Shown: positions 1 to 5,832 of the stretch, one piece after another
Layout: each line of letters begins with the position of its first letter
Numbering within the stretch: the stretch's first letter is position 1
DNA from: an uncultured Actinomycetes bacterium
Lineage (GTDB): Bacteria; Actinomycetota; Actinomycetes; Nanopelagicales; Nanopelagicaceae
Direction of reading: 5' to 3'
DNA length: 8,846 bases
NCBI GenBank assembly: GCA_937864205.1
Contig: CALMJB010000042.1
Span: 1-8,846, forward strand
The notes under the pieces: model-generated
The model's database searches: none
What the model was told of the DNA's origin: nothing
Seen by the model: only the letters and a program-made list of their open reading frames with translations
Position numbers and translations under genes: made by a program

Positions 1-2
1 AA

Positions 3-188
3 TTCGCCCAAGAGATTGCTGATCAACCGCCTACTGCGGTGCAAAATACAAAAGCTTTACTAAAAAGTGCCAATCATGAAGCACTCAATCAAGTTATGAG
101 AGCTGAAGGAGAACTATTTGCAATGGCAATGCAATCGGAAGAGGCGCAAGAAGCATTTATGAAATTCTTAAGTAAGCGGAGTAAATAA
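3..188 (+). CDS. Enoyl-CoA hydratase/isomerase family protein, C-terminal fragment
   Basis: Only the last 61 codons are visible, in the frame that starts at base 3 and ends in TAA at 186-188. The fragment reads as the C-terminal helical tail of the crotonase fold: a 'IADQPPTAVQNTKALL' stretch, then a helix with 'RAEGELFAMAMQSEEAQEAF', ending 'FLSKRSK'. This follows the family pattern of A-x-x-P-x-A-x-x-x-x-K, an acidic helix, a short S-E-D/E-A-x-E-x-x-x-A-F segment and a closing K-R. The crotonase oxyanion hole and catalytic acid lie upstream of the window, so the exact reaction (hydratase, isomerase or another acyl-CoA reaction) cannot be told. The stop codon touches the start of the next gene, so the two are almost certainly co-transcribed. 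The fold assignment rests on the tail alone. Confidence 0.72.
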   Translation, partial: FAQEIADQPPTAVQNTKALLKSANHEALNQVMRAEGELFAMAMQSEEAQEAFMKFLSKRSK

Positions 189-1019
189 ATGTCATTAAAG
201 GGGAAAACAATTTTTGTAACCGGTGGTTCACGGGGCATCGGATTAGCAATAGCGCTGCGTGCTGCACAAGATGGTGCCAATATTGCGATTGCTTCGAAAA
301 CTGCTGATCCAAATCCAAAATTGCCAGGCACGATTTATACCGCTGCGACCGAAATTGAAAAGGCGGGCGGCAAAGCGCTGCCGATTCAATGTGACATCAG
401 ATTTGAAGAACAAATTCAAGATGCAATTGCAAAGACAGTTGAAAAGTTTGGCGGAATAGATATCGTCATAAACAACGCCAGCGCAATCAATCTAACTAAC
501 ACCGAATCCACACCAGCCAAAAGATTTGATTTGATGATGTCGGTAAATACCCGCGGAACTTTCCTAACTTCGCAAGCAGCTCTGCCTCATCTTCGCGCCA
601 GTGCGAAAGCGGGCAAAAACCCACACATTTTGGTGCTATCGCCACCGCTTTCAATGAATGCGAAATGGTTCAAACCGCACCTGGCTTACACAATGGCCAA
701 ATATGGAATGAGCATGTGTGTTCTGGGCTTGGCAGAGGAACTTAAACGAGATCAAATCGGCGTAAACGCTTTATGGCCACGTACCGCAATTGATACCGCA
801 GCCTTAGCCATGATTCCTGGTGTTGAGCCGGCTTATTGTCGCAAGCCAGAAATTCTCTCTGATTCAGCTTACATAATCTTTAATCGGCCAGCGAAAGATT
901 GCACTGGTAATTTCTTTATAGATGATGAATTACTGGCAAGTGAAGGAATTACCGATTTATCAAAGTACGCAGTGGTTGCTGGAACCACCGAATTTATTCC
1001 AGATTTATTTATTGATTAA
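189..1019 (+). CDS. HSDL2-like short-chain dehydrogenase/reductase (SDR)
   Basis: This is a 276-residue NAD(P)-dependent oxidoreductase of the classical SDR fold. The cofactor motif TGGSRGIG is at residues 11-18, an acidic residue follows the adenine-binding strand (CDI, D69), NNAS is at 95-98, and the catalytic triad is S151, Y167 and K171 (YTMAK). The 'MMSVNTRGT' segment, 'LVLSPPLSM' around the catalytic serine and the 'AKYGMSM' helix resemble hydroxysteroid dehydrogenase-like protein 2 (HSDL2). There is no C-terminal SCP2 sterol-carrier domain, so only the oxidoreductase half is present. The substrate is unknown; a fatty or acyl-CoA-linked alcohol or ketone is plausible given the enoyl-CoA hydratase neighbour. 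The ATG directly follows the upstream stop (TAAATG), and GGAG at 178-181, seven bases upstream, supports this start. The gene converges on the nickel permease gene and overlaps it by four bases. Confidence 0.88.
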   Translation: MSLKGKTIFVTGGSRGIGLAIALRAAQDGANIAIASKTADPNPKLPGTIYTAATEIEKAGGKALPIQCDIRFEEQIQDAIAKTVEKFGGIDIVINNASAINLTNTESTPAKRFDLMMSVNTRGTFLTSQAALPHLRASAKAGKNPHILVLSPPLSMNAKWFKPHLAYTMAKYGMSMCVLGLAEELKRDQIGVNALWPRTAIDTAALAMIPGVEPAYCRKPEILSDSAYIIFNRPAKDCTGNFFIDDELLASEGITDLSKYAVVAGTTEFIPDLFID

Positions 1020-2167
1020 ATTTTAAAATCAGTATGCGAGTGTTCGGTTTCTGAAATACCAGATGAGTATCTAGATTCATACCGGCCAAATCGCCAGATT
1101 AAAATCGATACCAACCAAGCAAGTACAAAAGTTAAGACTATGAAGTACCCAATATTGTTTAAATCTACTTCGCTAATAGATTTAAAGGGTTGATGATCTG
1201 CGATGCTGGTTTTCTCAGAAAGCACGGAGATGATTTGAATTGTGCCGATTACTAAAGCCACAAAAATTGATAGCGAAGTTGTGGTTAGGTTGTAATAGAT
1301 TTTTCGCAACGGAGAAGTAAAAGCCCAAGAATAGGCTTTAGTCATAAATATCCCGTCCAGTGAATCCATTAACGACATTCCGGCTGCAAAAATAAGTGGC
1401 AGTGCGATAATTGCAAGAGGTGGCAGTGTGCCACCAACAGTGCCAACCGCAGCGGTTGCAGAAAGTGCAAGCAGCGCAACTTCAGTTGCAGTATCAAAAC
1501 CTAAACCGAATAAGACTCCGACCGGATATAGCTGCCAAGAGTTATCAAAACCTTTTTTGAAGAAGCCACGGAAAATTCGATTCATCAATCCGCGTTCGTT
1601 TAAAAGTTGCTGTAAATGTTCATGTGAGAATTTTCCAGATTTTGCTTGCCGCCATACTTTTATGATGCCAATCAAAATCACTAGATTTAAAATTCCCACC
1701 AAATAAAGGAAAAATCCTGAAACGCTGGTACCGATAATTCCACCGGTCTCGGCAAAATTCTGTTGAAATTTCGTTGCCTGCTTGGCGGCAAATGCGATTC
1801 CGACTGCTAGCGCCAAAACGATTGTGGAATGTCCGAGTGAGAAAAATAATCCAACTCCTAAAGGGCGTTTGCCTTTTGCAAGCATTACTCGAGTGGTGTC
1901 GTCAATTGCAGAAATATGGTCAGCATCAAAAGCGTGCCGAAGTCCGAATGAATATGCCAGCGCACCGGCTCCGGCATAAACCAGAGCACCTTTCCCATCT
2001 ACCAATGAGTGATATTTAGGGTCACTGTTGAAGTAAATAAATAGTCCCCAGCCAGCAATATGCAAAAACGCGACCACACTTAGAATTCCTAACAACGCCG
2101 GAATTTCGCTGCGTTCAAATTTTAGGTGAGTACGTAGGTTTCCCCGAGGAGAAGTGGCATTTTGCAT
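1016..2167 (-). CDS. NiCoT-family nickel/cobalt permease (HoxN/NixA type)
   Basis: This integral membrane secondary transporter imports Ni2+ and/or Co2+ across the cytoplasmic membrane. With the ATG at 2167 it has 383 residues. All NiCoT signatures are present: RHAFDADHI at residues 77-85 (the H-x4-D-H metal motif of helix II), SLGHSTIV at 110-117, LGFDTATE at 222-229 and GMSLMDSLDG at 263-272. Several hydrophobic segments fit the usual eight-helix topology, and the C-terminus carries a small EHSH cluster. A TTG directly before the ATG could be read as an alternative start; AAAGG at 2177-2181 lies six bases from the TTG and nine from the ATG, and I prefer the ATG. Nickel versus cobalt cannot be settled from motifs alone, but the Nur-like operator over its promoter argues for nickel. 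The 3' end overlaps the SDR stop codon (bases 1016-1019, TTAA). Confidence 0.93.
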   Translation of the reverse strand: MQNATSPRGNLRTHLKFERSEIPALLGILSVVAFLHIAGWGLFIYFNSDPKYHSLVDGKGALVYAGAGALAYSFGLRHAFDADHISAIDDTTRVMLAKGKRPLGVGLFFSLGHSTIVLALAVGIAFAAKQATKFQQNFAETGGIIGTSVSGFFLYLVGILNLVILIGIIKVWRQAKSGKFSHEHLQQLLNERGLMNRIFRGFFKKGFDNSWQLYPVGVLFGLGFDTATEVALLALSATAAVGTVGGTLPPLAIIALPLIFAAGMSLMDSLDGIFMTKAYSWAFTSPLRKIYYNLTTTSLSIFVALVIGTIQIISVLSEKTSIADHQPFKSISEVDLNNIGYFIVLTFVLAWLVSILIWRFGRYESRYSSGISETEHSHTDFKI

Positions 2168-2197
2168 CAACTTCGACCTTTCCTTACCCTATAGAGC

Positions 2198-2220
2198 TTT
2201 TTGCAAATGATTTGCAAAAA
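2198..2220. promoter_or_regulatory. Perfect 23-bp palindrome, probable Nur (nickel-responsive Fur-family) operator
   Basis: Two 11-base arms are exact reverse complements around a single central G (2209). The core TTGCAA (2201-2206), N5, TTGCAA (2212-2217) matches, as I recall it, the tTGCaa-N5-ttGCAA consensus reported for Nur of Streptomyces coelicolor. It lies between a NiCoT permease and a CopC-domain gene. It covers the predicted transcription start of the permease (about 2216), so binding there would block initiation. The palindrome and spacing are seen directly; the regulator assignment is inferred, since no nur gene is in the window. A related Fur-family protein such as Zur is the main alternative. 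Confidence 0.75.
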
Positions 2221-2239
2221 CCATTGTACGGGCTATTTT
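2212..2239 (+). promoter_or_regulatory. Possible promoter of the CopC-domain gene, -35 inside the palindrome
   Basis: On the plus strand, TTGCAA (2212-2217) and TATTTT (2234-2239) are spaced by 16 bases, each matching the consensus hexamer at four of six positions. A start near 2246 would give a leader of about 24 bases that includes the ribosome binding site at 2258-2263. The -35 would be part of the right arm of the palindrome, so one operator could control both divergent genes. The match is weak and this is a proposal only. Confidence 0.3.
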
Positions 2240-2252
2240 TGCTAAATTTCAA
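2223..2252 (-). promoter_or_regulatory. Sigma-70-type promoter of the nickel permease gene
   Basis: Read on the minus strand, a -35 TTGAAA (2252-2247) and a -10 TACAAT (2228-2223) are separated by 18 bases. Both hexamers match the consensus at five of six positions. The predicted start site, near 2216, falls inside the 23-bp palindrome, the standard geometry for steric repression. Confidence 0.6.
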
Positions 2253-2257
2253 GTATG

Positions 2258-2263
2258 AGGTGG
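2258..2263 (+). promoter_or_regulatory. Ribosome binding site that decides the start of the CopC-domain gene
   Basis: AGGTGG lies six bases before the ATG at 2270. The earlier in-frame ATG at 2255 has no Shine-Dalgarno sequence before it, and this site would fall inside its first codons. The downstream ATG is therefore the better start. Confidence 0.6.
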
Positions 2264-2269
2264 GTTGGA

Positions 2270-2836
2270 ATGGAAAAGCTTGCACCTAACCTGAGGTATT
2301 TCACGGAATTCTTAGTATTCGTTCTCTTCACTCTCGCTCAAATTTCGACTCCCGTAGCATCTGCTCACACACAATTGATCAAGAGTGATCCTAAAAATGA
2401 CACGATTATCGAAACTTGGCCAGGTCAAGTTGTACTCACTTTTGAGGACAATTTACAAACGCTTAAAAATCAAAAAATTAATTTTGTAGTAGTTAACAAT
2501 GCTCAAGGCGATCAAGTTAGCGCTGACGATGAGGTTGTAACTCAAAACCAACTAAGAGTTTCGCTGGTGCCTAATACAGTCAAAGGTCCGGTGTTGGTTA
2601 CTTACAGGGTGGTCGGAAAAGATGGGCACCCAATTGAAGGGGAGTTTGCATTCAGTTTTGGTCAAGAAACTCCTCCGGCAGATATGCCAAATCCAGATCA
2701 ATCTGAAGCAGCGCAGGGTATTGACGATGGCAGCAATGAAAATCGTAATATTGGAATTTTTGTTTATTCGGTTGCTGCGATATTCATATTAAGCGGAATT
2801 TTTATAGCAATTCGCCGGGCTAAATCCCAAAATTGA
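2270..2836 (+). CDS. CopC-domain exported metal-binding protein with C-terminal membrane anchor
   Basis: From the ATG at 2270 the product has 188 residues. It has a basic N-terminus, a hydrophobic segment at about 12-27 and a signal peptidase site at ASA/H (residues 30-33), so the mature protein begins with histidine. That is the CopC arrangement, in which the free N-terminal His1 and a later D-x-H bind Cu(II). Here the motif is KDGHPIEG with D118 and H120, equal to mature positions 86 and 88. The single domain has the CopC pattern of a start near 'S-D-P', a 'LTFED' strand and 'YRVVGKDGHP'. An acidic, proline-containing linker (about 131-156) leads to one transmembrane helix (about 162-181) and a basic tail, so the domain faces outward. 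No CopD membrane domain is attached. The family binds copper; the shared Nur-like operator raises the possibility of a nickel or cobalt role. An alternative ATG is at 2255. The gene converges on the SLC13 permease gene 25 bases away. Confidence 0.85.
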   Translation: MEKLAPNLRYFTEFLVFVLFTLAQISTPVASAHTQLIKSDPKNDTIIETWPGQVVLTFEDNLQTLKNQKINFVVVNNAQGDQVSADDEVVTQNQLRVSLVPNTVKGPVLVTYRVVGKDGHPIEGEFAFSFGQETPPADMPNPDQSEAAQGIDDGSNENRNIGIFVYSVAAIFILSGIFIAIRRAKSQN

Positions 2837-2861
2837 AATGGAATTTAAACTTTTAAAAGTT

Positions 2862-4142
2862 TTAAAGGTAGAAAATTGCCAGATACGGATAGACCAATAA
2901 GATCGAGATAATTGTTGTGATAATTCCATATTTTGCAAACTGCCAAAAACTAATTTCAACACCTTGACGTTTTGCTAATCCGATTGCCACCACATTTGCA
3001 CTGGCGCCAATAATCGTGGCATTCCCACCAAAATCTGCACCAAATGCTAGGGCGGTCCAAAGTGCGTTTGGGCTAGCTGATCCAATTGAATTCGTTAGTT
3101 CACTTACCACCGGAACCATTGATGCAACATACGGAATATTGTCGACGATGCCTGAAAGCAGTGCGGAAATTCCTAGAATCGAATAGCTGGCAAGCGATAG
3201 ATCGCCGCCAAACTGTTCCTTGAGAAAGTCGGCAAATTTTGCCAGCGCACCTACGTTTACCAAGGCTCCCACCATGATGAAAAGCCCCATGAAAAAAACC
3301 AAGGTCGGCCATTCAACTTCGGGTAAATATTCTTTAGGTCTTAAGCCACTGATTGCGACTAATACGCCAGCGCCAAATAGTGCAATTACCGCTGGTTCCA
3401 TATGTGTAACAGTGTGCAAAGTAAACGCAATTAAAACTAATGCCAAAACCAACAGGGATTTTCGCAGCAAAATTCGGTCTTTTAAGAATTCGTCAGCTTT
3501 TAATTGCATGACTGAATCTCGATCTTGTTGGGTATTAACTAAAAATTTTCGAAACATAACAGCCCAAATCGGCAACATAATTATTAGTACTACAACAACT
3601 AATGGCAGCATGTGAGTTAAGAACCAGTTAAAGGATAAATTGGCTTTACTAGCAATTATTATGTTTGGCGGATCGCCAATTAGTGTGGCAGCGCCACCAA
3701 TATTGGAGGCAAAAACCTGCACCAGAATGAAGGGAACCGGTGATACCGAAAGTTTGCGGCAGACTACAAAAGTCATCGGAACTGCCAACAAGATTGTGGT
3801 GACATTGTCGAGCAGGGCGGAAGCAATCGCAGTCAAAGTTGCCAGATAAATAAGAGTTTTTTTCGGATCACCTTTTGAGAATTGCGCTGCTTTGATGGCC
3901 AGAAACTCAAATAATCCGGTTCGGTGAATGATGCTGACAATAATCATCATGCCAAGAAGTAGGAAAATCACATTCCAGTCGATGCCAGTATCGTGCGAGT
4001 AAAAAGATTTTTCAAAGGTGTTCGCGCCGATTGCCAACATGGCAGCTGCGCCAACTAAAACTATGGCAATCCGACTAATTTTTTCGGTAGCGATTAACAC
4101 ATAACAAATTAGGAAAATCGTGACCGCAGCGATCATTAACAT
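2862..4142 (-). CDS. ArsB/NhaD-type SLC13-family permease (ion transporter)
   Basis: This 426-residue polytopic membrane protein has about eleven to twelve hydrophobic segments, the normal size for the ArsB/NhaD branch of the ion transporter superfamily. The two-fold repeat is clear: LDNVTT (111-116) with NIGGAATLIGDPPN (147-160) in the first half, and VDNIPY (333-338) with DFGGNATIIGASANV (370-384) in the second. These re-entrant loop motifs form the substrate and cation site in the family. Substrates in the family include arsenite, Na+/H+ and dicarboxylates; the sequence does not decide among them, and no arsenic genes (arsR, arsC) are adjacent. The ATG at 4142 has no Shine-Dalgarno sequence but sits six bases after a TATATT, which suggests a leaderless mRNA. 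A second ATG two codons later (4136) is possible. The gene is separated from the upstream glnA by a terminator, so it is probably transcribed on its own. Confidence 0.88.
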   Translation of the reverse strand: MLMIAAVTIFLICYVLIATEKISRIAIVLVGAAAMLAIGANTFEKSFYSHDTGIDWNVIFLLLGMMIIVSIIHRTGLFEFLAIKAAQFSKGDPKKTLIYLATLTAIASALLDNVTTILLAVPMTFVVCRKLSVSPVPFILVQVFASNIGGAATLIGDPPNIIIASKANLSFNWFLTHMLPLVVVVLIIMLPIWAVMFRKFLVNTQQDRDSVMQLKADEFLKDRILLRKSLLVLALVLIAFTLHTVTHMEPAVIALFGAGVLVAISGLRPKEYLPEVEWPTLVFFMGLFIMVGALVNVGALAKFADFLKEQFGGDLSLASYSILGISALLSGIVDNIPYVASMVPVVSELTNSIGSASPNALWTALAFGADFGGNATIIGASANVVAIGLAKRQGVEISFWQFAKYGIITTIISILLVYPYLAIFYL

Positions 4143-4148
4143 GTAATA

Positions 4149-4154
4149 AATATA
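4149..4154 (-). promoter_or_regulatory. Candidate -10 element for a leaderless SLC13-family permease mRNA
   Basis: TATATT on the minus strand (4154-4149) ends six bases before the ATG at 4142, so transcription would start at or next to the A of the start codon. There is no Shine-Dalgarno sequence, and no convincing -35 hexamer is visible. Leaderless mRNAs are common in Actinobacteria. Confidence 0.4.
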
Positions 4155-4184
4155 TCTAATAGAACTGAAAATAGGTGGAGATAC

Positions 4185-4217
4185 AAAAACGCCCGGCTGA
4201 ATTAGCCGAGCGTTTTT
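4185..4217 (-). terminator. Intrinsic terminator of glnA, symmetric hairpin
   Basis: The stem pairs 4185-4192 with 4210-4217 and 4194-4198 with 4204-4208, with one C/A mismatch (4193/4209) and the five-base loop GAATT (4199-4203). The GC-rich centre is flanked by A5 on one side and T5 on the other, so the hairpin would work in both directions. It begins 21 bases after the glnA stop and ends 42 bases before the permease start, which insulates the downstream gene from glnA readthrough. Confidence 0.88.
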
Positions 4218-4238
4218 ATTTATAAACTGGATTTGATC

Positions 4239-5669
4239 TTATAAATCGTAATACAACTCAAACTCAGCAGGATGTGGCCGTAACCTTACGTAATCCACCT
4301 CTTGCTTACGTTTGAAATCTAACCAAGTCTCAATCAAATCACTTGTGAAAACACCACCACGAGTTAAGAACTCATGATCGCGCTCTAGATTATTGAGTAC
4401 CGCTTCTAAAGATCCGGGAACCTGCGGAATTGATTTAGCCTCTTCACCTTCAAGTTCGTATAAATCTTTATCTACTGGCTTTGGTGGTTCAATCTTGTTT
4501 TGAATTCCATCTAATCCAGCCATCAACATGGCAGCGAATGCCAAATATGGATTTGAAGATGGATCTGGGCAACGGAATTCGATTCGCTTTGCTTTTGGAT
4601 TTGATCCGGTAATTGGAATACGGATACAAGCCGAGCGATTACGTGCTGAATACACCAAGTTAACTGGCGCTTCGTAACCTGGCACCAAACGTTTGTAAGA
4701 GTTCACGGTTGGGTTTGTAAATGCCAATAACGAAGGTGCGTGCTTTAACAATCCACCGATGTACCAACGAGCCATGTCGGATAAATCGCCATAACCATTT
4801 CCGAAAAACAATGGTTTGCCATCTTTCCAGAGTGACTGGTGACAGTGCATTCCAGATCCATTGTCACCAAATAAAGGCTTTGGCATGAATGTTGCGGTTT
4901 TGCCATTTGCCCACGCAGTGTTTTTAATGACGTATTTAAACTTCATCAAATCATCGCCAGCTGTCAAAATATCGGAGAACTTATAGTTAATTTCCATTTG
5001 ACCAGCGGTACCAACTTCATGGTGAGCACGTTCTACTTCTAATCCAACTTCACCGAGTTTGACCACCATCTCATCGCGCAAATCTGCGAATTGATCTGTT
5101 GGCGAAACTGGGAAATATCCGCCTTTGATACGTGTGCGATAACCGCGGTTTGGTGTGCCATCGGCATCTTCGGCAACTCCGGTATTCCATTGACCTTCAT
5201 ATGAATCGATGTGATGGAAAGCTTGATTCATTCCAGTTAAGAATCTAATTCGATCGAAGACATAGAACTCTGCCTCAGGTGCAAAAAATGCGGTATCGGC
5301 TATTCCAGTAGATCGCATGTATTCAACCGCTTTTGCCACCACACCACGTGGGTCACGCGAATATGGCGCATTGCTAATTGGGTCATGTACTGAGAAAAGA
5401 ATTACTAAAGTTTTTTCTTTTCGGTATGGATCTACGAACGCTGACGATGGGACAGGTAATAACTTCATATCAGATTCATGAATTGATTGAAACCCGCGAA
5501 TCGATGAACCATCAAACATCAAACCATTTTTGAAGACATCCTCATTGAATGATTCAACTGGAACGTTGAAATGATGTTGGATGCCGGGTAGATCTATGAA
5601 TCGCACATCAACAAAGCGAACATTATTCTTTTTGATGTAATCCAAGATCTCAGATGAACTCTTAAACAT
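4239..5669 (-). CDS. glnA: Type I glutamine synthetase
   Basis: It makes glutamine from glutamate, ammonia and ATP, in the cytosol as a dodecamer, and is the main ammonium-assimilating enzyme. The protein has 476 residues, close to the roughly 470-478 of GlnA-type enzymes. Visible motifs are DGSSIRGF at 53-60 (Asp latch region), PEAEF at 131-135 with metal-binding glutamates, KPLFGDNGSGMHCHQS at 264-279 (the ATP and metal signature), NPTVNSYKRLVPG at 319-331 (glutamate flap) and NRSACIRIP at 344-352. The segment KPVDKDLYEL has Y404 at the adenylylation position, so the enzyme belongs to the I-beta subclass controlled by GlnE. The ATG at 5669 is preceded by a weak GGA about five bases upstream. 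The position next to RDD, DUF4191, lipA and lipB agrees with the actinobacterial glnA1 locus. A terminator follows the gene. Confidence 0.98.
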   Translation of the reverse strand: MFKSSSEILDYIKKNNVRFVDVRFIDLPGIQHHFNVPVESFNEDVFKNGLMFDGSSIRGFQSIHESDMKLLPVPSSAFVDPYRKEKTLVILFSVHDPISNAPYSRDPRGVVAKAVEYMRSTGIADTAFFAPEAEFYVFDRIRFLTGMNQAFHHIDSYEGQWNTGVAEDADGTPNRGYRTRIKGGYFPVSPTDQFADLRDEMVVKLGEVGLEVERAHHEVGTAGQMEINYKFSDILTAGDDLMKFKYVIKNTAWANGKTATFMPKPLFGDNGSGMHCHQSLWKDGKPLFFGNGYGDLSDMARWYIGGLLKHAPSLLAFTNPTVNSYKRLVPGYEAPVNLVYSARNRSACIRIPITGSNPKAKRIEFRCPDPSSNPYLAFAAMLMAGLDGIQNKIEPPKPVDKDLYELEGEEAKSIPQVPGSLEAVLNNLERDHEFLTRGGVFTSDLIETWLDFKRKQEVDYVRLRPHPAEFELYYDL

Positions 5670-5832
5670 TTAATCCAACTTTCTTGAAAGATTTGTAATT
5701 TACCTGGCCACATTGCCGTCGATAAATAATGAGGGAATGTTAAGGCGAATAAGTGAAAAAGCGATAACCACTTTGTTACAGTTTTGTTTCACTCCCAAAA
5801 ATGAGCCAAATTTCTCGCATTAGGCTGGGGGT
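5670..5832. promoter_or_regulatory. Divergent glnA / RDD intergenic region with possible GlnR-type box
   Basis: This 163-base gap is the longest in the window and must hold the promoters of both divergent genes. On the plus strand GTTAC (5775-5779), six bases, GTTTC (5786-5790) reads on the minus strand as GAAAC-N6-GTAAC. That matches two adjacent elements of the repeated GTnAC-N6-GAAAC pattern described for actinobacterial GlnR; the outer elements are missing. GTGAAA (5753-5758) and TTTCAC (5787-5792) form a wider inverted repeat around the same spot. No convincing -35/-10 pair was found for either gene, so the regulatory reading is tentative. Confidence 0.35.

Noticed and set aside
89..331. 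80-residue open frame on the minus strand
   Set aside because: It lies over the end of the crotonase-family gene and the start of the SDR gene, both of which have strong family motifs in the plus frames. It is a shadow frame.
2171..2254. Cobalamin or nickel (NiCo) riboswitch before the permease gene
   Set aside because: The predicted leader is under 60 bases and contains no B12-box-like conserved stretch or multi-stem fold. The palindrome explains the region as a protein-binding operator.
2847..2862. 16-base perfect palindrome AAACTTTTAAAAGTTT between the CopC-domain and SLC13 permease genes, considered as a bidirectional terminator
   Set aside because: It is almost all A and T, has no GC-rich stem and no following T-run, and partly covers the permease stop codon. 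Such palindromes arise easily in AT-rich gaps.
3220..3615. 131-residue open frame on the plus strand inside the SLC13-family permease gene
   Set aside because: It is antisense to an intact permease frame, has no ribosome site and has a low-complexity Thr/Lys/Asn composition typical of shadow frames.
5679..5690. CTTTCTTGAAAG inverted repeat just before the glnA start
   Set aside because: The five-base arms are separated by only two bases, too few for a hairpin loop, and the repeat is too short to claim as an operator.
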